The position numbers and the translations under genes are program-made. 64,000 bases of DNA from Kitasatospora aureofaciens (GTDB taxonomy: Bacteria; Actinomycetota; Actinomycetes; Streptomycetales; Streptomycetaceae): positions 310,001 through 374,000 of the forward strand of contig NZ_JPRF03000021.1 of the NCBI RefSeq assembly GCF_001188955.3, in the 5' to 3' direction. Positions 8,474 to 18,174 of this stretch are shown in pieces (position 1 is the first letter of the stretch; each line of letters begins with the position of its first letter). The notes below the pieces were generated by a model. That model was not told where the DNA came from and made no database searches. It was given only the letters and a program-made list of their open reading frames with translations.

Positions 8474-9319
8474 ATGACCTCCTCGAAGACGGTTCTGATC
8501 ACCGGTACCTCCTCCGGCATCGGCCTGGCGGCCGCCATCGGCGCCGCCCGGGCCGGCTGGACGACCATCGCCACCATGCGCGACACCGGCAAGGCCGAGG
8601 CCCTGCTCAAGGCCGCCGCCGAGGCGGGAGTCGAGGACCTGGTCCGGGTCAAGCGCCTGGACGTGACCGACTCCGCCGGCATCACCGCCTGCCTGGACGA
8701 GGTCGTCGCCGAACACGGCCGTCTGGACGCGCTGGTCAACAACGCCGGCGCCGCCCAGGTCGGCACCATCGAGCAGAGCAGCCTGGACGACGTCCGCGCG
8801 GCCATGGAGGTCAACTTCTTCGGCGTGGTGGCGGTGACCCGGGCCGCGCTGCCCCACCTCCGCGCGTCGAGGGGCCGGGTGATCACTGTCACCAGCGTCG
8901 GCGGGGTCGTCGGCCAGCCCTTCAACGAGGCGTACTGCGCAGCCAAGTTCGCCGTCGAGGGCTTCATGCAGTCCCTCGCGCCGGTCGCCGCCACCGTCGG
9001 TGTCGACGTCACGGTGGTCGAACCGGGCGCGGTGGCGAGCGAGTTCGTGGCCAACCTCGGACTCGACCTCCCCGCGCTGCTCGCCGCCGCCGGACCCTAC
9101 GCCCCCGCACTCGAGGCCTACCTGGCCCGCACCCGCCAGTCGTTCGACAACGCCCAGACCCCGGCCGAGGCGGCCGCCCCGATCGTCGACGCCCTGGCCC
9201 TGCCCCGCCCGCCGTTCCGCGTCCAGACCTCCCAGTGGGCCCGCGACTTCGCCGCCACCAGCCTCGCCGACCTCGACGGCTCCGCGGTCGGGGCCCTCAC
9301 CGGCGCCTGGGTGCGCTGA
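8474..9319 (+). CDS. Short-chain dehydrogenase/reductase
   Basis: A 281-residue classical SDR that oxidises or reduces an alcohol/carbonyl substrate with NAD(P)H. The cofactor motif TGTSSGIG is at residues 10-17, the structural NNAG near 86-89, the catalytic Ser in ITVTSVGG near 138, and the catalytic YxxxK in YCAAK near 155-159. The C-terminal part ([19 protein letters not shown]) is the substrate-binding lid. ATG 8474 follows AAGGAAG (8461-8467). It is the first gene of an operon with the aldo/keto reductase 71 bases downstream, under the divergent TetR regulator. Confidence 0.93.
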   Translation: MTSSKTVLITGTSSGIGLAAAIGAARAGWTTIATMRDTGKAEALLKAAAEAGVEDLVRVKRLDVTDSAGITACLDEVVAEHGRLDALVNNAGAAQVGTIEQSSLDDVRAAMEVNFFGVVAVTRAALPHLRASRGRVITVTSVGGVVGQPFNEAYCAAKFAVEGFMQSLAPVAATVGVDVTVVEPGAVASEFVANLGLDLPALLAAAGPYAPALEAYLARTRQSFDNAQTPAEAAAPIVDALALPRPPFRVQTSQWARDFAATSLADLDGSAVGALTGAWVR

Positions 9320-9390
9320 CCGGACGCCCGGCGACGCAGCCCACCATCCGCACACCGCGGGGCGACCCCGCAACGGCAAGGAAGATCACC

Positions 9391-10374
9391 ATGGAACTCC
9401 GCACCCTCGGCAACCAGGGCCTGACCGTCTCCGTCGAAGGACTCGGCTGCATGGGCATGAGCGCCTTCTACGGCAGCACCGACGAGGCCGAGTCCCTCGC
9501 CACCATCGACCGCGCCCTGGAACTGGGCGTGACCCTGCTGGACACCGCCGAGAGCTACGGCCCGTTCATCAACGAGCAGCTCCTCGGCAGGGCTCTCGCC
9601 GGCCGCCGCGAGCAGGCCGTCCTCGCCACCAAGACCGGCGTCGAGTTCACCGACGACGGAACGCTCGTCGGCCTGAACGGACGTCCCGAGTACCTGCGTC
9701 GCGCCCTCGACCGCTCCCTGCGCCACCTGGGCACCGACCACGTCGACCTCTACTACCTGCACCGCGTCGACCCGCAGGTGCCGATCGAGGAGACCGTCGG
9801 TGCGATGGGCGAGCTGGTGGCCGCCGGCAAGGTCCGCCACATCGGCCTGTGCGAAGCCGCCCCGCAGACCATCCGCCGCGCCCACGCGGTCCACCCGGTC
9901 ACGGCGGTCCAGACCGAGTACTCGCTCTTCGAGCGCGGCATCGAGGACGACGGGGTCATGGCCACCCTGGACGAGCTCGGGATCGGCCTGGTCGCCTACT
10001 CACCGCTCGGTCGCGGATTCCTCTCCGGCGCGATCACCAGCCCGGAGGACTTCGCCGCCGACGACTTCCGCCGCACCGATCCGCGCTTCCAGGGCGAGAA
10101 CTTCGCCCACAACCTGGCCGTGGTCGGCGAGGTCCGCCGCATCGCCGCCGCCAAGCAGGTCACGCCCTCCCAGCTGGCGCTCGCCTGGGTGCTGCACCAG
10201 GGCGCGGTCGCCATCCCCGGCACCAAGCGCCGCCGTTACCTGGAGGAGAACGTCGCCGCCACCAGCGTGACGATCACCGACGAGGACCTGGCCGCCATCG
10301 AAGCCGTCGCCCCGCGCGGCATCGTCTCCGGCGACCGCTACGCCCCCGAGCTGATGCGGACCCTCAACGGCTGA
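9391..10374 (+). CDS. Aldo/keto reductase
   Basis: A 327-residue (alpha/beta)8-barrel NADPH-dependent carbonyl reductase of the YajO/AKR13-like bacterial group. The tetrad is visible: Asp and Tyr in LLDTAESYG (about residues 49-57), Lys in LATKTG (about 80) and His in YYLHRVD (about 127). Characteristic LGCMGMS lies near residue 18 and the C-terminal cofactor loop [13 protein letters not shown] near 275. ATG 9391 follows AAGGAAGA. Co-transcribed with the SDR, so the pair probably acts on related carbonyl compounds. Confidence 0.95.
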   Translation: MELRTLGNQGLTVSVEGLGCMGMSAFYGSTDEAESLATIDRALELGVTLLDTAESYGPFINEQLLGRALAGRREQAVLATKTGVEFTDDGTLVGLNGRPEYLRRALDRSLRHLGTDHVDLYYLHRVDPQVPIEETVGAMGELVAAGKVRHIGLCEAAPQTIRRAHAVHPVTAVQTEYSLFERGIEDDGVMATLDELGIGLVAYSPLGRGFLSGAITSPEDFAADDFRRTDPRFQGENFAHNLAVVGEVRRIAAAKQVTPSQLALAWVLHQGAVAIPGTKRRRYLEENVAATSVTITDEDLAAIEAVAPRGIVSGDRYAPELMRTLNG

Positions 10375-10694
10375 TCCGAGCTCGCCCCGGACCGCGAGCC
10401 GGTGGCGCGCTCCACGCTCATGTCCGCCCGTGAGTACGGTACTTGCGCGCCACCACTGCCGGAGTACGCGGGCCGCGCGGACACGCAGGTCACGCTGCGC
10501 GGCTTCCGGATCGATCCGGGCGCCCGGCTGGTGGCGGGGCTGCGGCAGCCACCGGCCCGGGATGTGCCGCACCGAGCTCGCGGCGAACTCCCGCACGGGA
10601 GGCCGTAGTCAGGTCATGGCCTGCCGGTCACGCGGGCGCGTGACTGCGCAACCGTACACGGAGATGCTTGACACAGAGCAGGCAGATACGCCTA

Positions 10695-10714
10695 CGCCCC
10701 GCCCAGGCGGGGCG
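10695..10714. terminator. GC-rich hairpin, possible terminator
   Basis: Perfect inverted repeat CGCCCCGCC-CA-GGCGGGGCG followed by GTTT. It lies 320 bases past the aldo/keto reductase stop, so it may instead mark the edge of a lost gene. Confidence 0.5.
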
Positions 10715-10750
10715 GTTTCCACGGGTCGTTGCAACACGTGGTCGGTTTGA

Positions 10751-10905
10751 TCAGACCGCGATGAGTGAAGTTCCACCCTGCGGTTGGGCCCCCATCGCGT
10801 AGCCGACCACCTCGCGGGTCGCGAGGTCGATCGCGGTGGCCGGGTAGAGCCAGTCCTCCTCAGCCGGCAGACAGGTCATGTCGGCCGGTTTCGGCGCCAA
10901 TCCGG
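10751..10905 (-). mobile_element. IS3-family transposase remnant (integrase core fragment)
   Basis: The minus strand reads APKPADMTCLPAEEDWLYPA then TAIDLATREVVGYAMG before running into unrelated sequence and a stop. This is the start of the DDE integrase core of IS3-family OrfB, where the pattern is normally GD-x-TYL-x-T-x-EGWLYLA-x-V-x-DL-x-R-x-VVGYAM. The first catalytic Asp position is in ADMTCL. Only about 45 codons remain; no terminal inverted repeats are recognisable. Confidence 0.75.
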
Positions 10906-11048
10906 GAGGTGGCCGGTAGCGAATGCCGAGCGACTGGTGGTGCCCGCTGTTCGATCCAGGAGGTTCTCATGCACAGCTGCCGGCGTTGGGGCAGGCCGCG
11001 GACACCGCGTCCGTCCGGCCGTGTCACCGGCTCGGGGAGGACGCTCCG

Positions 11049-11633
11049 GTGAACTCCGTCGTGCACCTGTCGAGCCCACGGTTCCGGGGCCCGGACCTGA
11101 AGGATCTGGTCGCCAAGACCGCCTTCGGCGACCAGGAGGCGTTCTCCAGGCTCTACGACGCGGTGGCCGGCCCGGTGCTGGGGCTGGTGCGGCGGGTCCT
11201 GCGCGATCCCGCGCAGTCGGAGGAGGTCACCCAGGAGGTGATGTTCGAACTGTGGCGCACCGCCTCCCGGTACGAGCCGCAGCGCGGCGAGGTGCTGCCG
11301 TGGGTGCTGACGATGGCGCACCGGCGCGCGGTGGACCGGGTCCGCGCGGCGCAGGCCAGTGCGGACCGCGACCAGAGGGCGGCCGCGCGCTCGCACACGC
11401 CCGCGTTCGACGAGGTCGCCGAGCAGGTCGAGAACCGGCTGGAACGCGAGCAGGTCCGCCGCTGCCTGGAGGCGCTGACCGAGCTGCAGCGCGAATCGGT
11501 CACCCTGGCGTACTACCGGGGGTACACCTACCCTGAGGTCGCCGAGCTGTTGGGCACCCCGCTCGGCACCGTCAAGACCCGGATGCGGGACGGGCTGATC
11601 CGCCTGCGCGACTGCCTCGGAGTTGGATCATGA
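11049..11633 (+). CDS. sigK: ECF sigma factor, SigK-like
   Basis: A 194-residue extracytoplasmic-function sigma factor. Region 2 spans about residues 28-95, with FSRLYDAVAGPVLGLVRRVL, then QEVMFELWRTASRY and VLPWVLTMAHRRAVDRVR; region 4 is at about 135-190 with CLEALTELQRESVTLAYYRG and the helix-turn-helix TYPEVAELLGTPLGTVKTRM. The W in VLPWVLTMAHRRAVDRVR and overall sequence match the SigK group. GTG start at 11049. Its stop overlaps the start of the anti-sigma gene (ATGA), so the two are co-translated, as in sigK-rskA operons. Confidence 0.92.
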   Translation: MNSVVHLSSPRFRGPDLKDLVAKTAFGDQEAFSRLYDAVAGPVLGLVRRVLRDPAQSEEVTQEVMFELWRTASRYEPQRGEVLPWVLTMAHRRAVDRVRAAQASADRDQRAAARSHTPAFDEVAEQVENRLEREQVRRCLEALTELQRESVTLAYYRGYTYPEVAELLGTPLGTVKTRMRDGLIRLRDCLGVGS

Positions 11634-12373
11634 ACGCCGCCCCCGACCTGCACACCCTCACCGGCGCCTACGCCGCTCACGCGCTGCCCGACGAGGAACG
11701 GCTCGCCTTCGAGCGCCACCTCGCCCAGTGCCCGGCCTGCGCGCAGGAGGTCGCCGACTTCGAAGCGACCCTGGCCCGCCTCGGCTCCGCCGAGTCCACT
11801 CACGTGCCACCCGGGCTCAAGAGCCGGGTGATGGCAGGCATCGGCGACGTGCGGCAGCTACCGCCCGTCACCGGCCCTATCGGCCGGCCCCGGCGCACCT
11901 CGCACCTGGCGCGACAGTGGCCCGAGCTCGCGCTCGCAGCGTGTCTGGCGCTGGCCACCGCGCTCGGAGCCGTCGCCGTCCAGCAGCACGACCAAGCGGG
12001 CCGCGCCCAAGCCCAGGCAAGCCGCCTGCGCGCTGAGCAAGCCGCCGTGGCAAGCCTGCTGACCGCCCCGGACGCGCACACCACCACCACGGTGTCCGGA
12101 TCGGCCGTCGCCACGCTGGTCTGGTCCACCGCGCGCGGCCAGGCCGCCTTCCTCGCCACCGGCATGCCTGCCCTGCCCCAGGGACGCACCTACGAGCTGT
12201 GGTTCGACGACTCCGGCACGATGCGCCCGGCCGGCCTGCTGCCCACCGGGCACGGACAGCTGCTCCTCACCGGCCACATCAACGGCGCCGTGGGCGTCGG
12301 GGTAACGCAGGAGCCGGCCGGCGGCTCCGCCCGCCCCACCGGGCAACCCCTCATGCTGCTGCCCCTGACCTGA
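11630..12373 (+). CDS. rskA: Anti-sigma-K factor, RskA-like membrane protein
   Basis: A 247-residue single-pass membrane protein that would sequester the sigma factor encoded just upstream. The cytoplasmic N-terminal anti-sigma domain has the zinc-type signature H-x3-C-x2-C in ERHLAQCPAC (residues 26-35). One membrane helix at about 101-119 (ELALAACLALATALGAVAV) is followed by a coiled segment and the extracytoplasmic RskA domain (about 140-247) with ALPQGRTYELWFDDSGTMRP. Family knowledge says regulated proteolysis of RskA releases SigK. Overlaps sigK by 4 bases. Confidence 0.92.
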   Translation: MNAAPDLHTLTGAYAAHALPDEERLAFERHLAQCPACAQEVADFEATLARLGSAESTHVPPGLKSRVMAGIGDVRQLPPVTGPIGRPRRTSHLARQWPELALAACLALATALGAVAVQQHDQAGRAQAQASRLRAEQAAVASLLTAPDAHTTTTVSGSAVATLVWSTARGQAAFLATGMPALPQGRTYELWFDDSGTMRPAGLLPTGHGQLLLTGHINGAVGVGVTQEPAGGSARPTGQPLMLLPLT

Positions 12374-12599
12374 GCTCGACCGGGCCACATCGGGAGGGGC
12401 GTCGGCGCTCGGGCGGGGGTGGCCCGCTTCACGCCCCCGCCGGACATCCGGGCCGGGCGGGCGGTCGTGGACTCGGCCACCGGTGTCGGTGCGAGGGATC
12501 GCCACGGTGGGGGAGGGTACGGCGGGGAACTGAGGGTCGCCGCCGCGCTGGCCGTGGTCTTCGAACCCGGCCCGCTGCCCAGCGGCGGGGCCGCTGGAA

Positions 12600-12805
12600 C
12601 TGCACCACCTCCTGTTCCGGTCGGGGCACAAGGACGCGCCCACGTCGGTGGCCGCGTTCAGCGCCTGCACGGTGGCGGCCTGGTTGGACGGCGGCACGCC
12701 CGTGACGGCCCGGCTTGCCCGCGCCGGTGAGGACCGCGTTCCAGGCCTTGGCGTGGTCGGCGTGCTGGGCCATGGCGGTGGTGATGAAGGCGACCGCCGG
12801 GGCAC
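12600..12805 (-). pseudogene. Ferritin-like domain protein, decayed
   Basis: The minus strand reads FITTAMAQHADHAKAWNAVL, TGAGKP, and after a one-base insertion near 12713 continues AVTGVPPSNQAATVQALNAA. This is the C-terminal four-helix portion of the actinobacterial secreted ferritin-like domain family, which often carries a Tat signal. Neither the signal sequence nor the second helix pair is intact on either side. It lies downstream of and opposite to rskA. Sequence from 12374 to 12600 is otherwise unassigned. Confidence 0.7.
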
Positions 12806-12908
12806 GGTGCCGAGCTCGCCGGCCCAAGGACGGCATCCGCGCCGGCGCCGCTCTCGCGCAGCACCTCGGCCGCTCCTGAGACACCCATCCACTGCAAAGG
12901 GACAAACC

Positions 12909-13319
12909 ATGGCACATGTCAGCGTCGACGGCGGCAACCTGATCGTGGAGATCGAGGGACTGGACAAACTCTGGGCGCTCAAGAGCCGTCTGACCATTCC
13001 GCTGGCACACGTGCGCGGCGCCACCGAGGACCCCGGGATCGCCAAGGAGCCCAAGGGGCTCCGGGCGCCCGGCACCCGCGTTCCGGGCGTCGTGACCGCC
13101 AGCACCTTCCACATCGACGGCGAACGGATCTTCTGGGACGTCCGCGACCCGGCGAAGGCGGTGGTCATCCAACTGGCCGACGAGCGGTACGCCCGCCTCG
13201 TGATCCAGGTCAGCGACCCGCGGGCGACAGCGGCGCTCGTCGAGCGGCATGGCGAAGGGCTGGGTACCCCCTCTCCCGAGGTGCCCAGCCCTTCTACCGC
13301 GGGCGCGGTCAGTGCTTGA
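12909..13319 (+). CDS. Small PH-like domain protein
   Basis: A 136-residue cytosolic protein. The pattern VSVDGGNLIVEIEGLDKLWA, RLTIPLAHVRGA, then TFHIDGERIFWDVRDPAKAV and VIQLADERYARLVIQVSDP is that of a bacterial pleckstrin-homology-like beta-barrel of unknown ligand, common in Streptomyces. ATG 12909 follows AAAGGGACAA. The last 11 bases overlap the convergent csbD-like gene. The Pro/Ser-rich final 20 residues are probably unstructured. Confidence 0.85.
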   Translation: MAHVSVDGGNLIVEIEGLDKLWALKSRLTIPLAHVRGATEDPGIAKEPKGLRAPGTRVPGVVTASTFHIDGERIFWDVRDPAKAVVIQLADERYARLVIQVSDPRATAALVERHGEGLGTPSPEVPSPSTAGAVSA

Positions 13320-13482
13320 AGGCGTCCTTGACCTTCTCGCCGGCCTGCTTCACGTCGCCCTTGACCTGGTCGCCCTTGCCCTCGGCCTTCAGACGCTCGT
13401 TGCCGACCGCCTTTCCCGCGGTCTCCTTGACCTTGCCCTTGACCTTGTCACCGATGTTCGAAGCCTTGTTTGAAGCGCTCAT
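13309..13482 (-). CDS. CsbD-family stress protein
   Basis: A 57-residue, highly charged helical protein. The sequence shows the CsbD repeats KVKGKVKETAGKAVGNERLK and EGKGDQVKGDVKQAGEKVKD, matching the whole family domain. CsbD proteins are abundant general-stress proteins controlled by alternative sigma factors in Bacillus; their biochemical role is unknown. A clear AAGGAG lies 6 bases before the ATG at 13482. Longer in-frame upstream codons lack family similarity. Confidence 0.93.
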   Translation of the reverse strand: MSASNKASNIGDKVKGKVKETAGKAVGNERLKAEGKGDQVKGDVKQAGEKVKDAFKH

Positions 13483-14068
13483 GGCGTTCTCCTTGTCCGC
13501 CAACGGTCTGTCCGTTGGCCGTGTGCCCAGCCAGTCCATTGGTATGCCGCCCGACCGGCGCCGTCCAGCCGTATGCCGCATTGGGGGGACCTGTGGTGAT
13601 CGGGTTGAGGACCTGGCCGGGCCGGACCCCGGGGAGGGCTGTTCCGAGCAGGGCGCGGGTGTCCCGTGACAGATGATCTTGACCGTTTGCCCAGCGATCT
13701 TGACCACTGGAGTCCCGAACCTTGACCTGCCTCGCCAGGGGCGGCTGGTGAGACGACCACGAGACCGCCCTCACCGCCGCCGCCGCCATCCGCACCGGGT
13801 GGCAGCGCGTACGCGACCGCCACCCTCCAGCCGTCGCCCCGGACCGAAGAGACCGCCGGGACGGCCCAGGCGAACCCAACACACCGAACGGCGCGGGTTT
13901 CGACGTAACCGGTGCGGCGGCGGTGCCGGTGCCGCCGCCCGTCTCCCAGCGCGCCACTGCCCGTGCCGGACCCCGTCCAAGCAGCGGATATGCTCCGGCG
14001 GTGACGTACCTCGTCCGTTCGTCCGAACGGCTGACGGTCTCGGTTCGGAACGGAGTCCCAGGATTTTC
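13483..14068. other. Regulatory/non-coding stretch upstream of the LAL regulator
   Basis: About 590 bases without a supported gene. It contains the csbD-like promoter region on the left and, on the right, the palindrome CCGTTCG-TC-CGAACGG at 14015-14030, about 40 bases before the regulator start, a candidate operator. Confidence 0.5.
14015..14030. promoter_or_regulatory. Palindrome upstream of the LAL regulator gene
   Basis: Perfect seven-base inverted repeat CCGTTCG-TC-CGAACGG, 38 bases before the start codon at 14069. No other copy was noticed nearby. Confidence 0.5.
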
Positions 14069-16795
14069 ATGGTGATCGGTCGTCAACGAGAGCGGGCGAT
14101 CATCGCCGAAGCGCTCTCTCCCCGGTCGGCGTCGCCCGCAGTTCTCCTGCTCGGGGAGGCGGGGGTGGGCAAGACCCTGCTGCTGGACACCGTGGTCGAG
14201 GAGGCGGAACACGCGGGCTCCCGCGTCCTGAGGGTGCGGGGCAGCGTCGCCGAGAGCGAGCTCGCGTTCGCCGGCCTCCACCAGCTCCTGCTGCCCGTCC
14301 TCGACGGCGCGGCCGACGACCTGCCCGCCCGCCAAAGGGCGGCCCTGCTCGGCGCCTTCGGACTCGGTGAGGACCCCGCTCCGCCGGACCCGATGATGGT
14401 GAGCCTGGCCGTGCTGACCCTGGCCTCGCAGTTCGCGTCCGCGCGCCGGGTGCTGCTCGCCGTCGACGACGCCCAGTGGCTCGACCGCGGCACCTGCCAG
14501 GTCCTGGGCTTCCTCGCCCGGCGGCTCGCGGGCGAGTCGATCGGGCTGGTCGTCTCGGTGCGCGGCACCCGCCGGCCCGACTGGCTCGACTCGACGGTGT
14601 CGCAGGTGGTGGTGGCTCCGCTGTCCTCGGCCGAAGCGGAGGAACTGCTCGGTGTCCAACCCGATCCGCCCGTCGGCCTGACCCGGCGCCAGGTGCTGGC
14701 CGCCGCCGCCGGCAACCCCCTCGCCCTCATCGAGCTCACCCGGCAGGCCGCACGGGACGGCCGGCTCCCGCCGGTGGGGCCCGTGCCGCTCACCGACCTG
14801 CTGGAGGAAACCTTCGCCGCCCAGGCGGGCGGATTGCCGCAGGCCACCCGTGAGGCACTGCTGATCGCGGCCGCGGCGGAGGGCGCGGCCCTGTCGGTCG
14901 TCCTGGCGGCCCTGCCGCCGGGCTCGGACACGGAGGTGTGGCTGCCGGCCGAGCAGGCGGGCCTGGTGCACGTGCGGGCCGACCGGGTCGAGTTCCGCCA
15001 CCCCTTGGTCCGTTCCGCCGTCTACGGCGCCGCGCCCTTCACCGAGCGACGGCGCGCGCATCTGGCACTGGCGGCCGTGCTCGGCGGCGACCCCGACCGA
15101 CAGGCCTGGCAGCTGTCGGCGGCGACCGTGGCCCCCGACACCGCGGTCGCCGTCGCCCTGGAAGCCACCGCCATGCGCACCTTCGGGCGCGGCGCCGTCG
15201 CCGAAGCCCTGGCCGGGCTGGAACGGGCCGCCCAGCTCCACCCGGACGCGGGCGAACGGGCCAGGCTCCTGTCGACCGCGGCCTACGCCGCCGTCCTGGT
15301 CGGGGACCTGGACCGGGCCGAGACCCTGGGCGCAGAGGCGTCCCACCTCGATCCCGACCCGGCCGCGACGAGCTGGATCAGCGCCCTGAACGGACTGATC
15401 GCCATGCTGATGCTGCGCCTGGAACGGGCGTTCGCCCTCGTCGTCGGCGAGGAACCGCTGCCCGTGCCGCAGCTCGCCGAGGACGTGTCCACGATCGCGA
15501 CCGGGATCGCGTACCACTCGGGCCTGACCGCGCAGCGGGAACGGATCCGGCCGATGCTCGCGGCCCGCGGGGCGCAGGACGACGATGCCGGCGGCCGGCC
15601 CTTCCACCTGTGGGACATCGGCGTCACCGACCCCTTCGTCCACGGGAACACCGTGCGCGCCCTGCTGCCCTCCCTCACCGCCAGGCCCGGCCTCGTCCCG
15701 ACCGAGACCCACACCCTCGGCGTCCTCAGCATGCTCCTGGACGAGACCGAGACGGCGGTGAGCCTGCTCGGGGAAGTGGTCAACCCGCAATGGGAAGACG
15801 CGGCCGACTTCCACGGGGGGATGACTGCCGTGGACCTGGCCTGGGCGAACCTCGACTGCGGCCGCTGGGCCGACGCACGCCTGGGCGTCGAGCGGCTCGC
15901 CGAACGCTTCCTGGCCGGACACCGCAACCTGGGCTCGGCACGGGCGCTCACCGCACTCGCCACCGTGTGCGCCGTGACCGGCGAGCCCGAGACGGCGCTG
16001 CGCCACGCCTCGGCCGCCCTGGCCGTCACCGAGCCGGCCCGAGCGCTCGCCACCGTGGTCCGGGCCGGTCGCGCGGCCGCCCTGGCCGCCACCGCCCTCG
16101 GCGACCACCACGCCGCCCACCTGCACGCGGGCTCCCTCTTCAGCGGCTCGGGGGTACCGGTGCACTACCACCTGTCGTGCTACGCGGTCGCCGACCACGC
16201 GGCGGCCGCCGTCCTCACCGGTCACGCCGAACAGGCGCGCGCCGCCCTGAACGAGGTGATCGCCGCCGTCGGTGCGGGGGCGTCGGCGCGGCTGCGACAG
16301 ATCTTGCTCCGGGCCACCGCGCTGCTGGCCGAACCGGACGCGGCCGGTGCGCACTTCCGCGAAGCGCTGGAGGACCCGGCCGGACAGCGCTGGCCGTTCG
16401 AACGGGGCCAGGTCTGGCTGGAGTACGGCGAATGGCTCCGGCGACAGCGGCAGATCGCGGACGCCCGCGCCGCCCTGACGAAGGCCCGCGAGATCTTCGG
16501 CGGTCTGGGCGCCGTCCACTGGACGCAGCGTGCCGAGGCGGAACTGCGGGCGGCCGGCGTCAGCGTCGACGCCGCCCGGCACAGCGCGCTGCGCTCGCTG
16601 ACCCCGCAGCGGCAGCGCATCGTACGGCTCGCGGCCCAGGGCCTGACGAACCGGGAGATCGGCCAGCGCCTGTTCCTGTCGCCCAGGACCGTCGGCACCC
16701 ACCTCTACCAGGCCTTCCCGGCCCTCGGCGTGACCTCGCGCGGCCAGCTGCGTGACGTGGTGGAGCGGGAGGACGGCGCCGGTCCGGGCCGGTGA
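14069..16795 (+). CDS. LuxR-family ATP-binding regulator (LAL type)
   Basis: A 908-residue large LuxR regulator. The N-terminal AAA/STAND ATPase has Walker A GEAGVGKT (residues about 29-36) and Walker B RVLLAVDDAQWLD (about 128-140). A long helical, TPR-like middle follows, and the C-terminal LuxR helix-turn-helix is LTPQRQRIVRLAAQGLTNRE, then IGQRLFLSPRTVGTHLYQAF (about 845-890). LAL proteins (MalT-like) bind a ligand, hydrolyse ATP and activate transcription. It starts at ATG 14069 (GTG at 14072 is the adjacent alternative). No ribosome site is obvious. The helix-turn-helix replaces the usual KLG-x-x-SR with ALGVTSRGQL, still within family variation. Confidence 0.92.
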   Translation: MVIGRQRERAIIAEALSPRSASPAVLLLGEAGVGKTLLLDTVVEEAEHAGSRVLRVRGSVAESELAFAGLHQLLLPVLDGAADDLPARQRAALLGAFGLGEDPAPPDPMMVSLAVLTLASQFASARRVLLAVDDAQWLDRGTCQVLGFLARRLAGESIGLVVSVRGTRRPDWLDSTVSQVVVAPLSSAEAEELLGVQPDPPVGLTRRQVLAAAAGNPLALIELTRQAARDGRLPPVGPVPLTDLLEETFAAQAGGLPQATREALLIAAAAEGAALSVVLAALPPGSDTEVWLPAEQAGLVHVRADRVEFRHPLVRSAVYGAAPFTERRRAHLALAAVLGGDPDRQAWQLSAATVAPDTAVAVALEATAMRTFGRGAVAEALAGLERAAQLHPDAGERARLLSTAAYAAVLVGDLDRAETLGAEASHLDPDPAATSWISALNGLIAMLMLRLERAFALVVGEEPLPVPQLAEDVSTIATGIAYHSGLTAQRERIRPMLAARGAQDDDAGGRPFHLWDIGVTDPFVHGNTVRALLPSLTARPGLVPTETHTLGVLSMLLDETETAVSLLGEVVNPQWEDAADFHGGMTAVDLAWANLDCGRWADARLGVERLAERFLAGHRNLGSARALTALATVCAVTGEPETALRHASAALAVTEPARALATVVRAGRAAALAATALGDHHAAHLHAGSLFSGSGVPVHYHLSCYAVADHAAAAVLTGHAEQARAALNEVIAAVGAGASARLRQILLRATALLAEPDAAGAHFREALEDPAGQRWPFERGQVWLEYGEWLRRQRQIADARAALTKAREIFGGLGAVHWTQRAEAELRAAGVSVDAARHSALRSLTPQRQRIVRLAAQGLTNREIGQRLFLSPRTVGTHLYQAFPALGVTSRGQLRDVVEREDGAGPGR

Positions 16796-16880
16796 CGACG
16801 CCAGTCATGTGACGGATGGCCCAGGCTCGGACCGGTCCGAGAGTGGGGGAGAACCACCCGCACAGCACCCGGAGCCCTCC

Positions 16881-17837
16881 ATGTCCGTCATCCTGACCGC
16901 GCACACCTCCGCCACGGCGTCACCTCGCGACCGTGCCGGGCACTGGCGCGCGCTGGTGTCCGGCACGTTCGTCCCGCTCGACGTGATCGTGCACGAGGAC
17001 GCCTCCCCGGTCGGGACGATCACCAGCCGACAGCTCGGCCGGCTCCGGATCGCCGAGGTCGAGGCGGGTCCGCAGACCGTGTCCCGTAGCCGGCGCCGCA
17101 TCTCCCAGGGCGGTGCGGAGTTCCTGACGGTCACCCTCCAGCACCGCGGCACCGCGAGGCTCACGCAGGACGGCCGGCAGGCGCTGGTGGGCCCGGGCGG
17201 CTTCACCCTCGCGGACGAGGGCCGCCCCTACCTGCGGGAACACCGTGAACACTTCCGCTTCACCGCGTTCCGGCTGCCCAAGGCGGCGCTCGGGGTGACG
17301 GACGACGAACTGCGCACCGTCACCGGCACGGCGTTCGACGGCGGTTCGGCAACCGCCGGGCTCGTCGCCGCCTACCTGAAGCAGCTCGCGGCACAGCCGG
17401 CGGACCTCGACCCCGGCACCGCACACCGGCTCGCCCTGACCGCCGCCGACCTCCTGGCGGCACTGGTCCACGAGCGCGGTGGGCTGCCGGCCCGCCAGCT
17501 GCCGGAGGGCACCCGGAGCATGCTCGCCCGGGTCGAGGACTACGTCCTGCGCCACCTGGGTGAGCCCGACCTCTCGCCCGCCCGGATCGCCCATGCGAAC
17601 CACATCTCCGTGCGCTACCTGCACAAGCTGTTCCACACCCAGGGGACGACGGTCAGCCGCTGGGTACAGCGCCAGCGACTGGAGCGCTGCCGGCGCGAAC
17701 TGTCCCGCCCGGCCAGGGCGGCACCGACCATCTCGGGAGTGGCCGCCCGCTGGGGCTTCGTGAGCACCTCCCACTTCAGCCGCTCCTTCCGCGCCGCCTA
17801 CGGCATGTCCCCGCGCGAATGGCAGGCCATGACCTGA
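16881..17837 (+). CDS. AraC-family transcriptional regulator
   Basis: A 318-residue regulator. Residues 25-190 form an AraC-binding-like (cupin) sensory domain with TVTLQHRGTARLTQDGRQAL and GGFTLADEGRPY; the two AraC helix-turn-helices are at about 215-318, with LSPARIAHANHISVRYLHKL and the second ending in VAARWGFVSTSHFSRSFRAA and YGMSPREW. ATG 16881 follows CCCGGAG. It follows the LAL gene by 85 bases on the same strand and may be a separate unit. A hairpin terminator follows at 17853. Confidence 0.93.
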   Translation: MSVILTAHTSATASPRDRAGHWRALVSGTFVPLDVIVHEDASPVGTITSRQLGRLRIAEVEAGPQTVSRSRRRISQGGAEFLTVTLQHRGTARLTQDGRQALVGPGGFTLADEGRPYLREHREHFRFTAFRLPKAALGVTDDELRTVTGTAFDGGSATAGLVAAYLKQLAAQPADLDPGTAHRLALTAADLLAALVHERGGLPARQLPEGTRSMLARVEDYVLRHLGEPDLSPARIAHANHISVRYLHKLFHTQGTTVSRWVQRQRLERCRRELSRPARAAPTISGVAARWGFVSTSHFSRSFRAAYGMSPREWQAMT

Positions 17838-17852
17838 CGACGGCCTGCCCCC

Positions 17853-17885
17853 ACGATGCGGGAGCCCGCAGCGGGCCCCCGTCGT
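17853..17885 (+). terminator. Hairpin terminator after the AraC gene
   Basis: Stem built from ACGA-CGGG-GCCCGC paired with GCGGGC-CCCG-TCGT around a single A loop, 16 bases after the araC-type stop codon; no U-tract, as is common in streptomycetes. Confidence 0.6.
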
Positions 17886-18174
17886 CCCCCGGCGGCATGA
17901 CGGCGGCGACGCGGTGAGGAGGTCGTCGTGCCGTAGCCGGTGGGGTTCTGAGCTGCTGGTTGTGTGCCCAGTCCCTCGAATCAGCGGGGTGGGTGCCGGA
18001 CCATGTCGTCCGAGCTCGCTGAACGCCGAGCTCACCACGACAGGCTGCACCGCCCCCACCCCAAGGACCGGGTCCGGTCCCGCCGTGGGTGAAGAATGCG
18101 ACCGCGGAGCCGCTGCTCCCGGACCGACCCCGCGCCGTGCAGTCCTGCTGGCGGCCACCACGAACTCGCCCTGT
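17886..18174. other. Non-coding stretch
   Basis: No gene seen between the terminator and the remnant at 18175. Confidence 0.4.

Larger units (their letters stand above)
10375..11048. other. Gene-free stretch with hairpin and IS remnant
   Basis: Apart from the hairpin at 10695-10714 and the transposase remnant at 10751-10905 listed separately, no supported gene is seen. Frames show no continuous codon bias. Confidence 0.5.

Noticed and set aside
13448..16702. Very long minus-strand open frame of over 1000 codons opposite the LAL regulator
   Set aside because: It mirrors the real gene through GC-biased codons; its protein has no signal, motif or family pattern, while the plus strand has intact Walker and helix-turn-helix motifs.
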